From Phoronis ovalis (lineage: Eukaryota; Phoronida; Phoronidae): 36,807 nt of DNA. Shown here piece by piece: positions 21,641 through 32,155 of this stretch. Within the stretch, counting starts at the first letter, position 1; each line of letters opens with the position of its first letter. The notes beneath the pieces were generated by a model. That model ran no database searches. It was given only the letters and a program-made list of their open reading frames with translations, and was not told the origin of the DNA. Made by a program: the position numbers and the translations under genes. The DNA is taken from contig JAOXYB010015742.1 in the NCBI GenBank assembly GCA_028565635.1, positions 1 to 36,807 of the forward strand, in the 5' to 3' direction.

Positions 21641-22081
21641 TTAGTGCCTAATAAAACTTTGTTCATAGCTCTTTAGTGCCTAACAAACTTTGTTCATAGC
21701 TCTTTAGTGCCTAACAAACTTTGTTCATAGCTCTTTAGTGNNNNNNNNNNNNNNNNNNNNNNNNNNNNNNNNNNNNNNNNNNNNNNNNNNNNNNNNNNNN
21801 NNNNNNNNNNNNNNNNNNNNNNNNNNNNNNNNNNNNNNNNCCTAACAAACTTTGTTCATAGCTCTTTAGTGCCTAACAAACTTTGTCCATAGCTCTTTAG
21901 TGCCTAACAAACTTTGTTCATAGCTCTTTAGTGCCTAACAAACTTTGTTCATAGCTCTTTAGTGCCTAACAAACTTTGTCCATAGCTCTTTAGTGCCTAA
22001 CAAACTTTGTCCATAGCTCTTTACCTAACAAACTTTGTTCATAGCTCTTTAGTGCCTAACAAACTTTGTTCATAGCTCTTT
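21641..22081. repeat. 31-bp tandem repeat array interrupted by an assembly gap
   Basis: The unit begins CCTAACAAACTTTGTTCATA and ends GCTCTTTAGTG (31 bp). Three copies lie left of the N run (the first diverged: CCTAATAAAACTTTG) and eight lie right of it. One right copy lacks GTG (28 bp) and the last stops at CTCTTT. Three copies carry TTTGTCCATA instead of TTTGTTCATA. Copies on both sides of the gap are in register. Confidence 0.95.
21741..21840. other. Assembly gap of exactly 100 N
   Basis: One hundred N inside the 31-bp array. A round 100 is the usual placeholder for a gap of unknown length, so the array is longer than shown by an unknown amount. Confidence 0.95.
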
Positions 22082-24421
22082 TATATTCTTGTAAATAACT
22101 TTGTCACCGTATTACGCATGATACGAGTTGAAAACATTTTTATAGAATGAGGCTTCTTAGTATTTGTGCGTGTACTCATATTTCTTGTGTATTATTCTTA
22201 TTTAATTTGATTTTAATTTTATATATTTAGCCTCCAGTATAAATTTTACTTATTACTGTCGTATAATATTTCCATTTTATCGTGATCGAACATTAAAAAT
22301 ATATGTAATATTGAAAAGAAAATTGAACAGTGAGTAAACAAATCGCATTCTTTCGCAAGAACTTTGTTTTATTTGCAACAGAAGTACAGCACAGTAATCA
22401 AAATAATTTTTGAAAAATTAAATAATAATAACACGTGACCAGAAATAAATGCACCAAGTTTTAAATATGTTTTACTCGAAGAATTTTGGTTTATAATCCG
22501 AAAGCGAGATATAAAAATAGTTGTAATGGTATCGCATTTGCAATATTATATTTATCTGCTTCGTATATGTCAACTATTTAATTTTATGGTGCTATTCTTT
22601 TACCTCTCTCAATATCAAATGGTAATGAGTTTTCAATGAAAAAATCATGTGTTATAATTATAAGTTGAGTTTAACATTATTTTTGAATCATTTTTGATGA
22701 AATAAATATTTTTTACTTTAATAATATGATGGTACATATAAATATCACACACTTTTGGTGATTTGAATGACATTCAGAAAGTCCGTGATTATCATTCATA
22801 CGGTTATGTTGTTACTGTAATACAAATTTTAATTTATATTTAATCTATTATTGCATATAATATAATTCTAAGAATCTACTATATTTAGCCCGGTCCAAAA
22901 TGGCGGCCATGTTGGATATTTCTAGATAGATACAAGAAATGATATTTTAAAAATTTTAATGATTTAAAGCTTTCTTGGCTGTATTTCATTTTCCCTTAAC
23001 CAAATTACATTATGAAAATACTAAATTTCAGAATATAACCATAATCAAAGAAATATAGCTGTTATTATTTTTTCAAGGCTTGAAATCACAAAAAAGTAAG
23101 TAACACAATTGCTCTTCAGAATTTTTAATGATGACATAATAATAACACATGCGAAGCACCAATTAAAATGTTTATTAAATAGACTGTCAAACGATACAAC
23201 GCATTCCCTGCGCATATGATTTCGACTCTTTGTGTATTGAAATGAATAGTGTAAGATAAAAGTCCAGAGAGTTCATCGTGTATTTATTGATTTTTGCTGA
23301 AAGCGAATACATTACGACTATTTAGGAATTACAGCATTGCTTCAATTACTGTTCTGCTCAATATACGCGTAGTCTTAGTTTTATAGAATGTTGCACAGAG
23401 TTTAGTTAAATGATAAAGGAATAGTTTTACAACCACTCTTAAGAGCTATCGACTAGCTCTGGAACAGAGTCTTTATCAATCTGAAAGCAGGCGGAAAAGT
23501 AAGATCATGTGACCAGTGTCGTCATGGAAATAGAAATAACTACTTCATTTAACGTTTTACTTTTTCTTGTTTGTGATGTTGAAAAATTAAAACGTCTAGG
23601 TAGAGTACATATATTGATTGGTTGCTTCTTTTTTGCAAAAAGGCATTTTGCAACTTGAATCAGAACTTTAAGCATCGTCAATCATTCCCACCTGCATGTT
23701 GACAAAAAAGGGACAGGTCACTGATTAGATAGTTATGTAAATCTAAAATGTGTAAACAAATAATGATGGGTAATTTCTGTTACCATAAGTACTCGTCGAG
23801 TCAGAGATCACGTTGCTCTGCTTAAAATTTGCCACATTTTATATTTCAATGTGCATTTTTAACAAAAAGTATTGAAACCATCGATTTACCCAGCCGTTTC
23901 CCCTTTGTTCTAATAAATCTCAAAAACACGCAAATTTACATGACAGATGGAGATAATTACACCAGTTTGAAGAAAATAATGCCAAGAAACGTTAAAAAAA
24001 ATAATTAATTAAACATAACATTATATATTGATCATGAAATAATACATTTGATAATTCACTAATGTAAAATGATTTCTGTGATAGTTGAACGTGCGAGCGC
24101 ATACCAGGGTGCTTACATGGAAACGCAGTGGAACTAAACAAGATTTTTTTTCCTTAATACTATATTAACAGTATAATCGTGAGAAGTACGTCAAAAATGC
24201 AAGCATCGCCTTGTCATGAACTTTCTACAAGTAATAAAATCTGCTGATCTTATATGCGTGTTCATTTGGCTAAGCGGCCGTCACGCTATTAGATTTAAAA
24301 TTATTTTAAAATAACGTAATGTAATATATCACTGGACAAACATAAAATCAACACCATCAGCTTCAATTATCAAAATTTACATCTACAAGTATTACGTATA
24401 TTCAGTGACGGTAATTTACCA
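22082..24421. other. Intergenic/intronic DNA with only weak exon candidates
   Basis: Very AT-rich, with no open frame above 60 codons. It contains a short CCAAAATGGCGGCCAT element (22890-22925), a possible minus-strand terminal exon (23439-23480) with AATAAA on the minus strand at 23282-23287, and a possible 34-nt minus-strand exon at 23784-23817 (acceptor AAGCAG, donor GTAACA, one frame open). Confidence 0.5.
23439..23480 (-). CDS. Possible alternative terminal exon (IDKDSVPELVDSS-stop)
   Basis: The minus strand shows a strong acceptor (CCGCCTGCTTTCAG), then a phase-0 frame of 13 codons and TAA, with AATAAA about 150 nt further (23282-23287). The other two frames stop quickly. Its phase would fit the 25396-25661 exon of the upstream gene. 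It could equally be chance inside that gene's long 3' UTR, because no better poly(A) signal lies between 24421 and 23287. Confidence 0.25.
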   Translation of the reverse strand: MDKDSVPELVDSS

Positions 24422-24649
24422 TCATTCTTTTGTTTTCTGAAGGTCATAGGCATAAATACAGTATTCTGAAGTTCCGTCAATAGAAACTTTCACAAATCCT
24501 TTAGGCATGATGTATCTGACATTAAAATCCCACAGCATGATGTAAACTAGACTTGGGACTTTGTGATGTTGAATGCCATAGTCCAATTCATAGTAATATC
24601 CATACTGATGTTCAATGTGCGTCTTGTTTAGATAATCAGTCCATATTAC
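24422..24649 (-). CDS. DUF4434-like gene exon 6: C-terminal domain end and stop
   Basis: Acceptor ACTTTTTAG, phase 0, 75 codons then TGA at 24422-24424. It encodes VIWTDYLNKTHIEHQYGYYY, VPSLVYIMLWDFNVRYIMP and ends YAYDLQKTKE. The alternating aromatic/hydrophobic pattern suggests a beta-sandwich; the family is not identified. Confidence 0.8.
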   Translation of the reverse strand, partial: VIWTDYLNKTHIEHQYGYYYELDYGIQHHKVPSLVYIMLWDFNVRYIMPKGFVKVSIDGTSEYCIYAYDLQKTKE

Positions 24650-27600
24650 CTAAAAAGTATTAAATGTTATAAAATTTTTCGGTAAAAGTGTGCCAGTGGT
24701 AAAATAGTAGGATTAATCAGAGCTGTCAGACACTTTTTCAAAAGGGGGGTGCGTTTGTGATGTTTTTAGAATTACCGATTTCAGAAAATATCAGTTCAGT
24801 AATCGAGAAAGGTCGATGAAACGTCTCCGTGCTGCCAGAAAAAATTGACAAGCAAAAAACCATTTCCACTCCTATTTTTACGATACGCCCAGAATAATAA
24901 GCGCTAACGTAAATTTAAAAAAAATCTTTCCATTCCAAAAGGTGTGCGGGTGTGCGGGGTGCGGGGGTGCGGGGGTGCGCGTGTTTTCCTGTCAGTTCAA
25001 AACCGGGGTACGGTACTACTTGAAAAGGGGGGGTGCGTTACTGTTTCAAAAGGGGAGTGCGTTAACATTACATTAATGGTCCTCCCATTTCAAAAGGTAG
25101 GTACGTTATCATTAAATATGTACCTCCCATATCAAAAGGGGGGGTGCGTTCGCACTCAACGCGACGGGCCTGTTAATAAAGTAAGGAAACAATTATGAAT
25201 ACTGGACTTACTACAAACCATTGGGCATTAGTACCCAACGATGTGATGTGAGTGCGTGTATTTTCTGTCTTTGTAGTGGGAAGGAGTAAAAAGGTCGAAA
25301 GTTCCGGATTATCATTGTTATCTCAAAAGATTAAATGACAATCTTTGCTACTAGAGGCATTGCATTCGTACTGATAAATACTACGTATAACATACCTGAA
25401 ACCGACTGAAAGGACCATCAATGTTAAATCCTGTGATAATGACTGACAAATTATAAGGTGAATGAAAATCACATGATGTCAGAATTGGTCTATTCATATC
25501 ATTTTTGATATCGGACATCAAATTTTTTGGATACATCTTATTTGTGCATAAGAAATCTGAGTCCCATGCAAAAGCTGCTATCTTCTGTGTAAAACCTCCC
25601 AAGGCTCCGAGACTTTTGTCAATTCTATCTCGGCTTGTGCGATCCAATGCTTTGTCCATTCCTAAAGAATGAATATTCATTTTCCGATTTATCTATTTTT
25701 CTTAAAATAATGTCGCTGAACCGCGAACCTCTGGCACTGTTTCTATCTCCATTACATGTTACCATAGCAAATGAAGCCGATGTTACGGATGTTCCGGAGT
25801 TGTTTAAATGCAAATATATTTAAGTAGTAATTGTTTACAAGCATATTCACCTGATCCTCGTGCATCAACTGGTAAACAAGGTTCATCATTCAGATCCTCG
25901 TATGCTTCTATCATGAGCCATAGCTGCGGATATATCTTGAAGAGTGGTTCTTTAGTTGCTTTCTCCCACGCTATGGTCAAGTTTTTAAACAACTGAAACA
26001 AAGTATTTAAATTAAATGCTGGCTGCAACTGAAACACTAGTGGTTTATTTAAGTAAATTTATCAAACAGATAAAATAAACTAATTTGACTTTTGTGTTGC
26101 TCCAATATTAATTTTTACAAATACACTGCTTACCGTCTGTGTGCTGGCAACGTATACGTCGTTATATGTAACATTCAACGGCAGCTTTGGCATAGAATTG
26201 TGAAGAATTCTGCTCAAAAGTGGTTCCTTAGCGTTTATAACAGTATTTTCTTCCGAAGGCCAGTAATGAGCCCCATATCCCATCCCACGACCTTCATGAA
26301 GTAATAACCGAACTTGCGCGCCATAACTTGCTATGGCATTTTCTATAAAGCTGGTCAAACCTTCCACATGTTTGGCAATTGAAGAATTTGCATAATTCCT
26401 TTGTAGATTAATTTTTGCAGAAAAGACAACAGTTCTGTTTTCGTTGACGTACATCAGTGTGTCATCAAGTTGAAAGAAGAAACATATAAACGGTAAACCC
26501 AAAACCTCTGGACTAGAATCGGTCGTGGCAAGTTTGGACAAAAAAACTTCTTTCCGTACGTAATAGCCTCTAAAACTTTTCACCGCAGCCATTTGCAATG
26601 GAGTTTTCTTATGTGGTATGGTTTTTGACCAGTTAGAGAGCTGTTTGTTCATTAATCTGGTACGTAACCGTTTTCGCATTGCTACAGTTTTGCCGTTGTC
26701 ATCGCAATATGATTGTGGTCTCTTGGGAAAGTTGGGATATAGGCTTTCATAAGCCCTCCTTGCTGGTTGAGTACCATTCCCGAATCGGAAGTTGTGCTCA
26801 GTAAAAACGTAATATAGCCAATAAAAATAAGCTTCATACATGAAGACTTTGTGATCATGGTCTACGGGTAAAGTGGAGATATCTGGCACGTCCGGAACAC
26901 CTAAATACACGGACATATTTCTTTCTGCAGCACTCTGGAGGAGAAGCTCGTGCGCATCAATTCCAGCAAAACTAGTGAATACGATTACAACGTACCCTTC
27001 TTTTGGGTCATAAACACACGAAAATCCCCTGAAAATAAAATATACATAATAAGTACATATATCCAGTCTATATGCACTACTAATCATGTATTAGATGTAA
27101 GTTTTAAAAAATTGTAGCCCAACACAATAAACAGGGAGATCCATTTTGACGACTCTTTGTATACCTATGATAAACCAAAATGCAATTTCCCCATTAAACA
27201 GGAATGCAAAATTGATAGTTTGATGTAACAGACGAGCATTCAAAACCAATTTGCTATAGTGTGTTGCAACTGTTCTTTGGATTATTACTAATTATAACTA
27301 AAATACATTAGCTCTAGGCCAATAGGAGCCAAGGAATGTCACATTTGATGGTTTTAAATTCAATTATAACAGCAACCATACCCGTCAGGTATTACAATCC
27401 TATAATATGTTTTGGAAGTGGAGATGATTTTTCTGTCATACTGTGGACATATCATGATCTTATCGCTGAAATTTTCTTCGTACTGGTACGTTGCCCAACC
27501 AGCAATGGTCAAATTTGCTGCCTGCATCTCGTCTTCTACTTCCTATGCAAAGAAGCATTACATTAGGCAAATGACAGCATTTTATTAGCAATCTTTTTGC

Positions 27601-28120
27601 TGCAATCTCGTTTTACAGTAATTATTTAGTTTGACAATTGCTGTGTTTAAGACATATGCCACATATATTACAAATCTCTTCATTTCCTAATATAAATGTT
27701 TCAAAAAAATTAATCATCGAAGGTTTTGTTAAAAATAAATAAGAATCATATAGTGTAAAAAATTAAGTAACTAAGTGTAATAAAGGTTTGACTACAGCAA
27801 CTTATCCCGGCAACTTATACCTGAACACAATGTTTAGCTGCATTTCCGAGGCACCCTTTAAACGCTGGGTCGGCTATAATGTCATCCTTTTCTCTTATTT
27901 CAAATTGGGCACCACGCAATAAAACTGAATCGCCCCCAGTGGATTTGAATTCATCCAATGTTGTGTCCCATTCATTCTTAGTAAATCGGTCAGCAAACCA
28001 CGATGCCGTAATGGGATATCGTGGACCAAATGGGGAAGACACAGAGGCATGTGATAACAGCAACAACGCAAAGCACAATTTTAAATGTGCAAACGTCAAG
28101 GAAGTTTCAGAAGAAACCAT
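24422..28120 (-). CDS. Secreted DUF4434-like (glycoside-hydrolase-like TIM barrel) protein, 6 exons
   Basis: The CDS joins, on the minus strand, 28120-27821, 27542-27382, 27028-26134, 25992-25851, 25661-25396 and 24649-24422. All introns are GT-AG and phases agree, giving 1992 nt and 663 residues. The ATG at 28120 starts a clear signal peptide (hydrophobic core LCFALLLLSHASVSS, residues about 15-29). Residues 35-60 (PITASWFADRFTKNEWDTTL, then GGDSVLLRG) resemble the first strand and helix of the DUF4434 family. DAHELLLQSAAERNMSVYLG (178-197), the SFRGYYVRKE segment (305-314) with candidate acid Glu314, and HEGRGMGYGAHYWP (398-411) follow that fold's order. Known: DUF4434 proteins are predicted glycoside-hydrolase-like barrels, mostly bacterial, without an assigned substrate. 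Several N-x-S/T sequons fit an extracellular glycoprotein. The C-terminal part (about 500-663) looks like an extra beta-rich domain I cannot name. No substrate can be inferred. Confidence 0.82.
24734..25160. repeat. Short G-rich repeat cluster, TCAAAAGGGGGGTGCGTT-like
   Basis: Degenerate copies start at about 24738, 24935, 25021, 25047, 25087 and 25132, with variable spacing, inside the last intron of the DUF4434-like gene. Between them, 24948-24975 carries four G-runs (GGG, GGGG, GGGGG, GGGGG) separated by 3-5 bases. Single related pieces occur near 20-40 and 35018-35040. The plus-strand open frame at 24944-25198 is a by-product of the repeat. Confidence 0.7.
25396..25661 (-). CDS. DUF4434-like gene exon 5: C-terminal domain, first part
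   Basis: Acceptor CATTCTTTAG, donor GTATGT, phase 0 at the end; 89 codons. It includes the helix-like RTSRDRIDKSLGALGGFTQK, then beta-like segments SDFLCTNKMYP and NLSVIITGFNIDGPFSRFQ. Confidence 0.85.
25851..25992 (-). CDS. DUF4434-like gene exon 4
   Basis: Acceptor ACTTTGTTTCAG, donor GTGAAT after one base. It encodes LFKNLTIAWEKATKEPLF and then PQLWLMIEAYEDLNDEPCLP, probably the last barrel strand and helix (residues 453-499). Confidence 0.85.
26134..27028 (-). CDS. DUF4434-like gene exon 3: core of the barrel
   Basis: Acceptor TTATTTTCAG, donor GTAAGC, phase 0 at the end; 895 nt, residues 154-452. It holds the putative catalytic-face segments: GYVVIVFTSFAGIDAHELL, the aromatic EAYFYWLYYVF helix, GYYVRKE, GLPFICFFF and HEGRGMGYGAHYWP. 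Confidence 0.9.
27382..27542 (-). CDS. DUF4434-like gene exon 2
   Basis: Acceptor TTTGCATAG, donor GTATGG after GG of a Gly codon. It encodes EVEDEMQAANLTIAGWATYQ, then KIMICPQYDRKIISTS and onward to PDG. It continues the barrel (residues 101-153). Confidence 0.82.
27821..28120 (-). CDS. DUF4434-like gene exon 1: signal peptide and barrel start
   Basis: One hundred codons, donor CAG/GTATAA, phase 0. The frame is open three codons further upstream only through non-ATG codons, so the ATG at 28118-28120 is the start. An acceptor-like TATTTTACAG at 28171-28180 on the minus strand suggests a 5' UTR exon boundary near 28170. Confidence 0.85.
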
Positions 28121-30360
28121 AACTGTCACAATAAGTATTGGCTCTACAACGAAAGTATGAACTTACAAATCTGTAAAATACGAGAGATTTAATTATAATT
28201 TCGAATGCATGGGTAATAAGTGCTGAGTTACGTCTTTCCAGAAACTGCTTGCACTCCATCACGTCAGTATATACTTTTTGTCAACAAGCTTATTATCAAA
28301 CAATTTTCAGCACTTTTTAAATTATTGGAATGTTTCAAAATCATGATAATTAGTATAAGTATCGGTTATAACATTGTGTCTGTTCTTTTGCATAGTACAT
28401 GCTAAATGCACGAACAAACTAGCTTGCTCTGACTACTCAGTTTTTTCATCAGGAAATTCAATTACCTTGTTAGGTGATCTTGTCGTAAGCGAGTAACATC
28501 AGACAAATGAGAGGGAATATACAACCATCTACAATGGCGGTCGTCTACACTGTAGCTTAGTGTTGTTTTGGTTGGTTTACATTTAGAAAGCCAAGGACTA
28601 CTGTAATCACAGATAACAGAGATATCAGAGAATGCACAGATACAGATAATACTATAATTATAGTCCTGGTCATCAGATATCTGTAATTCATGATTAGTCC
28701 AGTTCACAGCACTTGTTTACTGCATGTACTTATGACATATTCTAAGCATTATTTTACGTTTATAGATTATGAAGTTATAAAATTTAATAGGTAATAATAG
28801 TTAAATTGCATTAAATATCTAACATATTTTTAAAAACAACCTGTATTTTTTATTTTAATCGCAGGCCACATGTATGAACGTGAATGATTTTGGAAAAGCA
28901 ATAGTTTAAGGAAAGCATATTTTTACTAACTTTATCAGACACATTTGCAACCTCAACACTATAGATAATGTTACGATTAAGTGAAGGCTGTAAAAGTGAT
29001 TACAAAAGAATTCATAAAGATAAGAACCGATAGTAGGCCCCCAGACCGGGACCCAAAGGTTATTTTAACAATTGCTGTGATAACATTTAAATAGATAGAG
29101 ATGAATTCTGCAACTACCCCACATATGACCAAAGAAACTATTAAATCCTCTACTGAATGAAAATGAAAGTGCAAAAACCATTGGAACCTGGCAGGGGGTT
29201 TACATGATATTACACAATAACAAAACAATGCCACTGGTGGGACGAAAGGAGCGGTCTCCATTTTATTTGCGTGCTAATTAAAGTAATTTAGAATAGGGTG
29301 AACACAGCAATATGTGAATACTGTAGTCTTGGCGAGATGTTCTTCAACTACATAGTTTTCAAGCTGGCAGTAATGCCGACAGCATATCAGCCAAGGGATT
29401 TAATTTTCGAACGTATTTCGTTATCTGACAGTTGTTAACTTTGTTGCTGTTTTTGTCTGTTACATAAGCAAATATAAATGTGTTCTGTTTACTCAAATTA
29501 GGTGTTGAATTGGACCCGATTGGACTTCTATAAAATAAATAATAATTTCCAATAACATCCGCATAAATATAATAAATGTTACAGGATCAAGAAACGGTGC
29601 TATTAACTTAAGTTGGCATAAATTTATCATCTCTGTCGAGTTTATTGAGGAATTTAATTGAAATTGCATAAAGTACAGAGTGTGTTGTAATAAATGATGG
29701 ATTTTTCACGAAGTATTACTTAAAACAGTAATGTGAACAAGATAAAACGGAGCATTGGCTCTATGTCATTTGACACCAGATGTCGCTTTTTATTCATACA
29801 TGTATATTCTAAGAATGACAGCAAATATTATTGAACTGATACTACTACTCACGCCTATATCTATATTTGGTCATGTTTTAAGTGTCTGTCCAGTATGGTA
29901 ATTCTTGTGGACCATATTTGGTTATAGGTACAGTCCATGATCGGCCATGATCTCACTACAGAATAATGTCTAAAAATTGTGTTCTGGATACATAAAATTG
30001 GATATCATTTTCTTTTTTTTAATTCAATAACGTCTTGAGCATCATTAAAAGCAGTATACATATATATTTGCCGAAAACCTTTGTTAGTTTTAATTCTTAA
30101 GTTAATTGCCCAGCAGCCAACTGAAATATTCGTATGCCATGAAGCACATATACCCGCATTATTTACCGTATTTGAAGAAGAGTACTGCTCTGAACGACAT
30201 CAAAAACAAACATTTTGCAAGTCGAATAATATTTATTTTTCCTGAACCGATGAAGAAAAAATATTCAGTAAAGAAATCTTGCTTCATCTGAATTAAAGAA
30301 TATAGAGAAAAGTCAATCTGGTTCGAGCCTTTTCGAACAAGCGGTGTTATGTTTATGCAG
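28121..30360. other. Upstream flank of the DUF4434-like gene, no supported gene
   Basis: The minus-strand frame at 28977-29261 (94 codons, hydrophobic stretches, ATG in fair context) and the frame at 28462-28707 have no splice or family support and are not called. A CAATGGCGG element lies at 28532. Nothing else was identified. Confidence 0.5.
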
Positions 30361-30369
30361 ACATGCCAA

Positions 30370-30494
30370 GTCACCCGCATTCGCCGGGTGACACCCGCTA
30401 TAAAATTTTGCTAATTTTCTTACTTATATATACAAATGACGTCACAAAAACACTAAAAAACACTCAACTCCCGCATGTTTTTGCTCTGACCATG
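30370..30494 (+). promoter_or_regulatory. Promoter-like cluster: 8-bp inverted repeat, TATA box, perfect CRE, Kozak ATG
   Basis: GTCACCCG (30370-30377) and CGGGTGAC (30385-30392) form a perfect inverted repeat with a 7-nt loop. TATAAAA follows at 30399-30405, the full CRE palindrome TGACGTCA at 30437-30444, and ACCATGG at 30490-30495. From that ATG a 32-codon frame runs to a possible donor (CAG/GTACCT at 30588). The motifs are seen; promoter function is inference. Confidence 0.3.
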
Positions 30495-30941
30495 GCATCT
30501 CTGTTTATGGCATATATAATTAGCACTTATCGCTATTCACATCGACTTGGTTCAATAAACTTTAGTATTGTTTTCCAAATAGGTCAGGTACCTCACTGAA
30601 AACCTAAATTGAGAACAATGTCACATCATTTTTGGTCTTTGAAGCCGAAGCACAAACACGCGATTCATTCCCAAAACGAATCCTTCGCATGCTAAGCCAA
30701 AACAAAAAAAAAATCTTATGTTCTATGATCTAAGAAATCCCCTCCTTTTTTGTGAGCATATCATGCTTGCAGGACTAGACACTGTGCAGCTCCGCTGCTG
30801 TTCAAAACTGATCGTTTAAATTTGGGATAGAAGGTATATTTTTATATTATAGCATTATACTTATTTTGTGGCAGCGTAAGACTTACGAACTAAAATAACC
30901 CAACCATAACCATAACACCAAGGTGCTATAATAATTCATAA

Positions 30942-31091
30942 AACTCTCGTTTCTGGGGTGGACACGTTTCTTGTCTTGGTTTGCGATGGTTAGAAGATGT
31001 CGTGGAATCCATTCTGGACTTGATGGCTATATGTAGTGGATGGAAGTCTGGCTACATGACCAATGACATTTACTTGTGGAGGAATAACTAT
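30942..31091 (+). CDS. Possible internal exon, unrecognised, donor GTAAGT
   Basis: A 50-codon frame with higher GC than its surroundings ends at a consensus donor (TAT/GTAAGT). It contains LEDVVESILDLMAICSGWK and MTNDIYLWRNNY. No AG acceptor lies at the 5' edge of the open frame; the usable acceptor is TTAG at 30990-30993, so the true exon may be only 30994-31091. I do not recognise the peptide. Confidence 0.3.
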
Positions 31092-31899
31092 GTAAGTATA
31101 AGAACAATAATTATGAATCGGATATATTAAATAAATGCCTCAGTCCAGTAAATAGTTTATTTCACACCTAGTTTTAAGGTAATTACATCAATCAATCATT
31201 TAAAAGTGCAATGCACTTGCTAAGTGTGAAAGAAGACTATTCCGCGATACTGCCCAGAGAATCTGAAGCTTTTTAGCATACTCTGTGATGATAGTTTTTT
31301 ATTGTACACGTGCTTTGTTTACTCAATTCTCGCATCATTTAAAACAGTGTCCTTCAGTTATTCCTTTATGACATCTATTTAGGTCCGTACAGTACACTTT
31401 TTGCTATTATCGTTCGTGAAGGATTTTTGTCAATTTTTCAATCTCCATTGGTGCAGCTTTTTGTGATGTGACAAACATCGTATCTGGCACTCTGGATCGC
31501 TAGATATGGTGTGTTGGTGTATTGCTACATTATCAATAATATATTTCATTTATGGGGTAAAGTAAAAAGCACGTGTGTAAGAAACACTAAGGAAAATGTT
31601 GATTGCTTTACTATAACATATTGATATTTAGCTCTCGTCAGTTAGCAATTACTATCACAAAGATCGTGCATATGTGCTCATTGGTTGTGAAGGCTTGTTG
31701 TCCACTCGATGCCGACTACTATTCCCTATCGAATATAAGCATTATTTATAGGATTATTCATAGCGCCTTTTTACCTGGGTTGTAGCTACCTTCATATGGC
31801 TTAGATATATATTTCCCAGCATTATATTTAGGATAGAATTAAAGTTAGAATTAGGTTAGGTTGAGCAACTGACTAGCTATAGGTATAGGATATAATTAT

Positions 31900-31985
31900 G
31901 CCTTCGTTGCGTATAGGGGTAACTGTACTTGACTTTTTGTTACTTTCAGGTATCCAGCGCATATTCGAGTCCCACCAGCAGCATT
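31900..31985 (+). repeat. Decayed tRNA-like (SINE-head-like) sequence
   Basis: The stretch GCCTTCGTTGCGTATAGGGG followed about 45 nt later by TATTCGAGTCCCACC resembles the A- and B-box regions of a tRNA-derived element (B box consensus GGTTCGANTCC). Stems do not pair well, so it is not a functional tRNA. A T-run that could stop polymerase III lies at 32013-32022. The GC-richer 32027-32230 may be the body of the same SINE. Confidence 0.35.
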
Positions 31986-32026
31986 AATCAGTACTAATGA
32001 ATGATATGAATTCTTTTTTTTTGTAG

Positions 32027-32155
32027 CTACAGAGTAGCAACAGTGTGGTTAATAAGTTAAGGACCAAAGCCATAAGCCGCCTATTGGTAAGCTATCTCCG
32101 ACGAGAAGTTGACAAGAAATTGACTGGAAGGGTGACGGTGGGCCGCACGTATTGA
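32027..32155 (+). CDS. Possible terminal exon with basic amphipathic peptide, or SINE body
   Basis: A strong acceptor (T-run then TTGTAG at 32021-32026, TACTAAT branch-like site at 31992-31998) is followed by 42 open codons and TGA. The peptide contains SSNSVVNKLRTKAISRLL and YLRREVDKKLTGR. An internal donor GTAAGC lies at 32087. The phase fits the candidate exon ending at 31091. The minus strand is also open here (about 46 codons from an ATG), which weakens the coding call. The upstream tRNA-like segment offers a SINE explanation. Confidence 0.25.
   Translation, partial: LQSSNSVVNKLRTKAISRLLVSYLRREVDKKLTGRVTVGRTY

Noticed and set aside
24944-25198. 84-codon plus-strand frame rich in Gly/Val/Arg
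   Set aside because: It is built from the G-rich short repeat and lies in an intron of the minus-strand gene.
28977-29261. 94-codon minus-strand frame with three hydrophobic stretches
   Set aside because: An ATG in fair context, but no splice sites, no recognisable family, and A/T-rich composition that readily yields hydrophobic residues.
31900-31985. Functional tRNA gene
   Set aside because: B-box-like sequence is present but the acceptor, D and T stems do not pair; it is better explained as a decayed tRNA-derived repeat.
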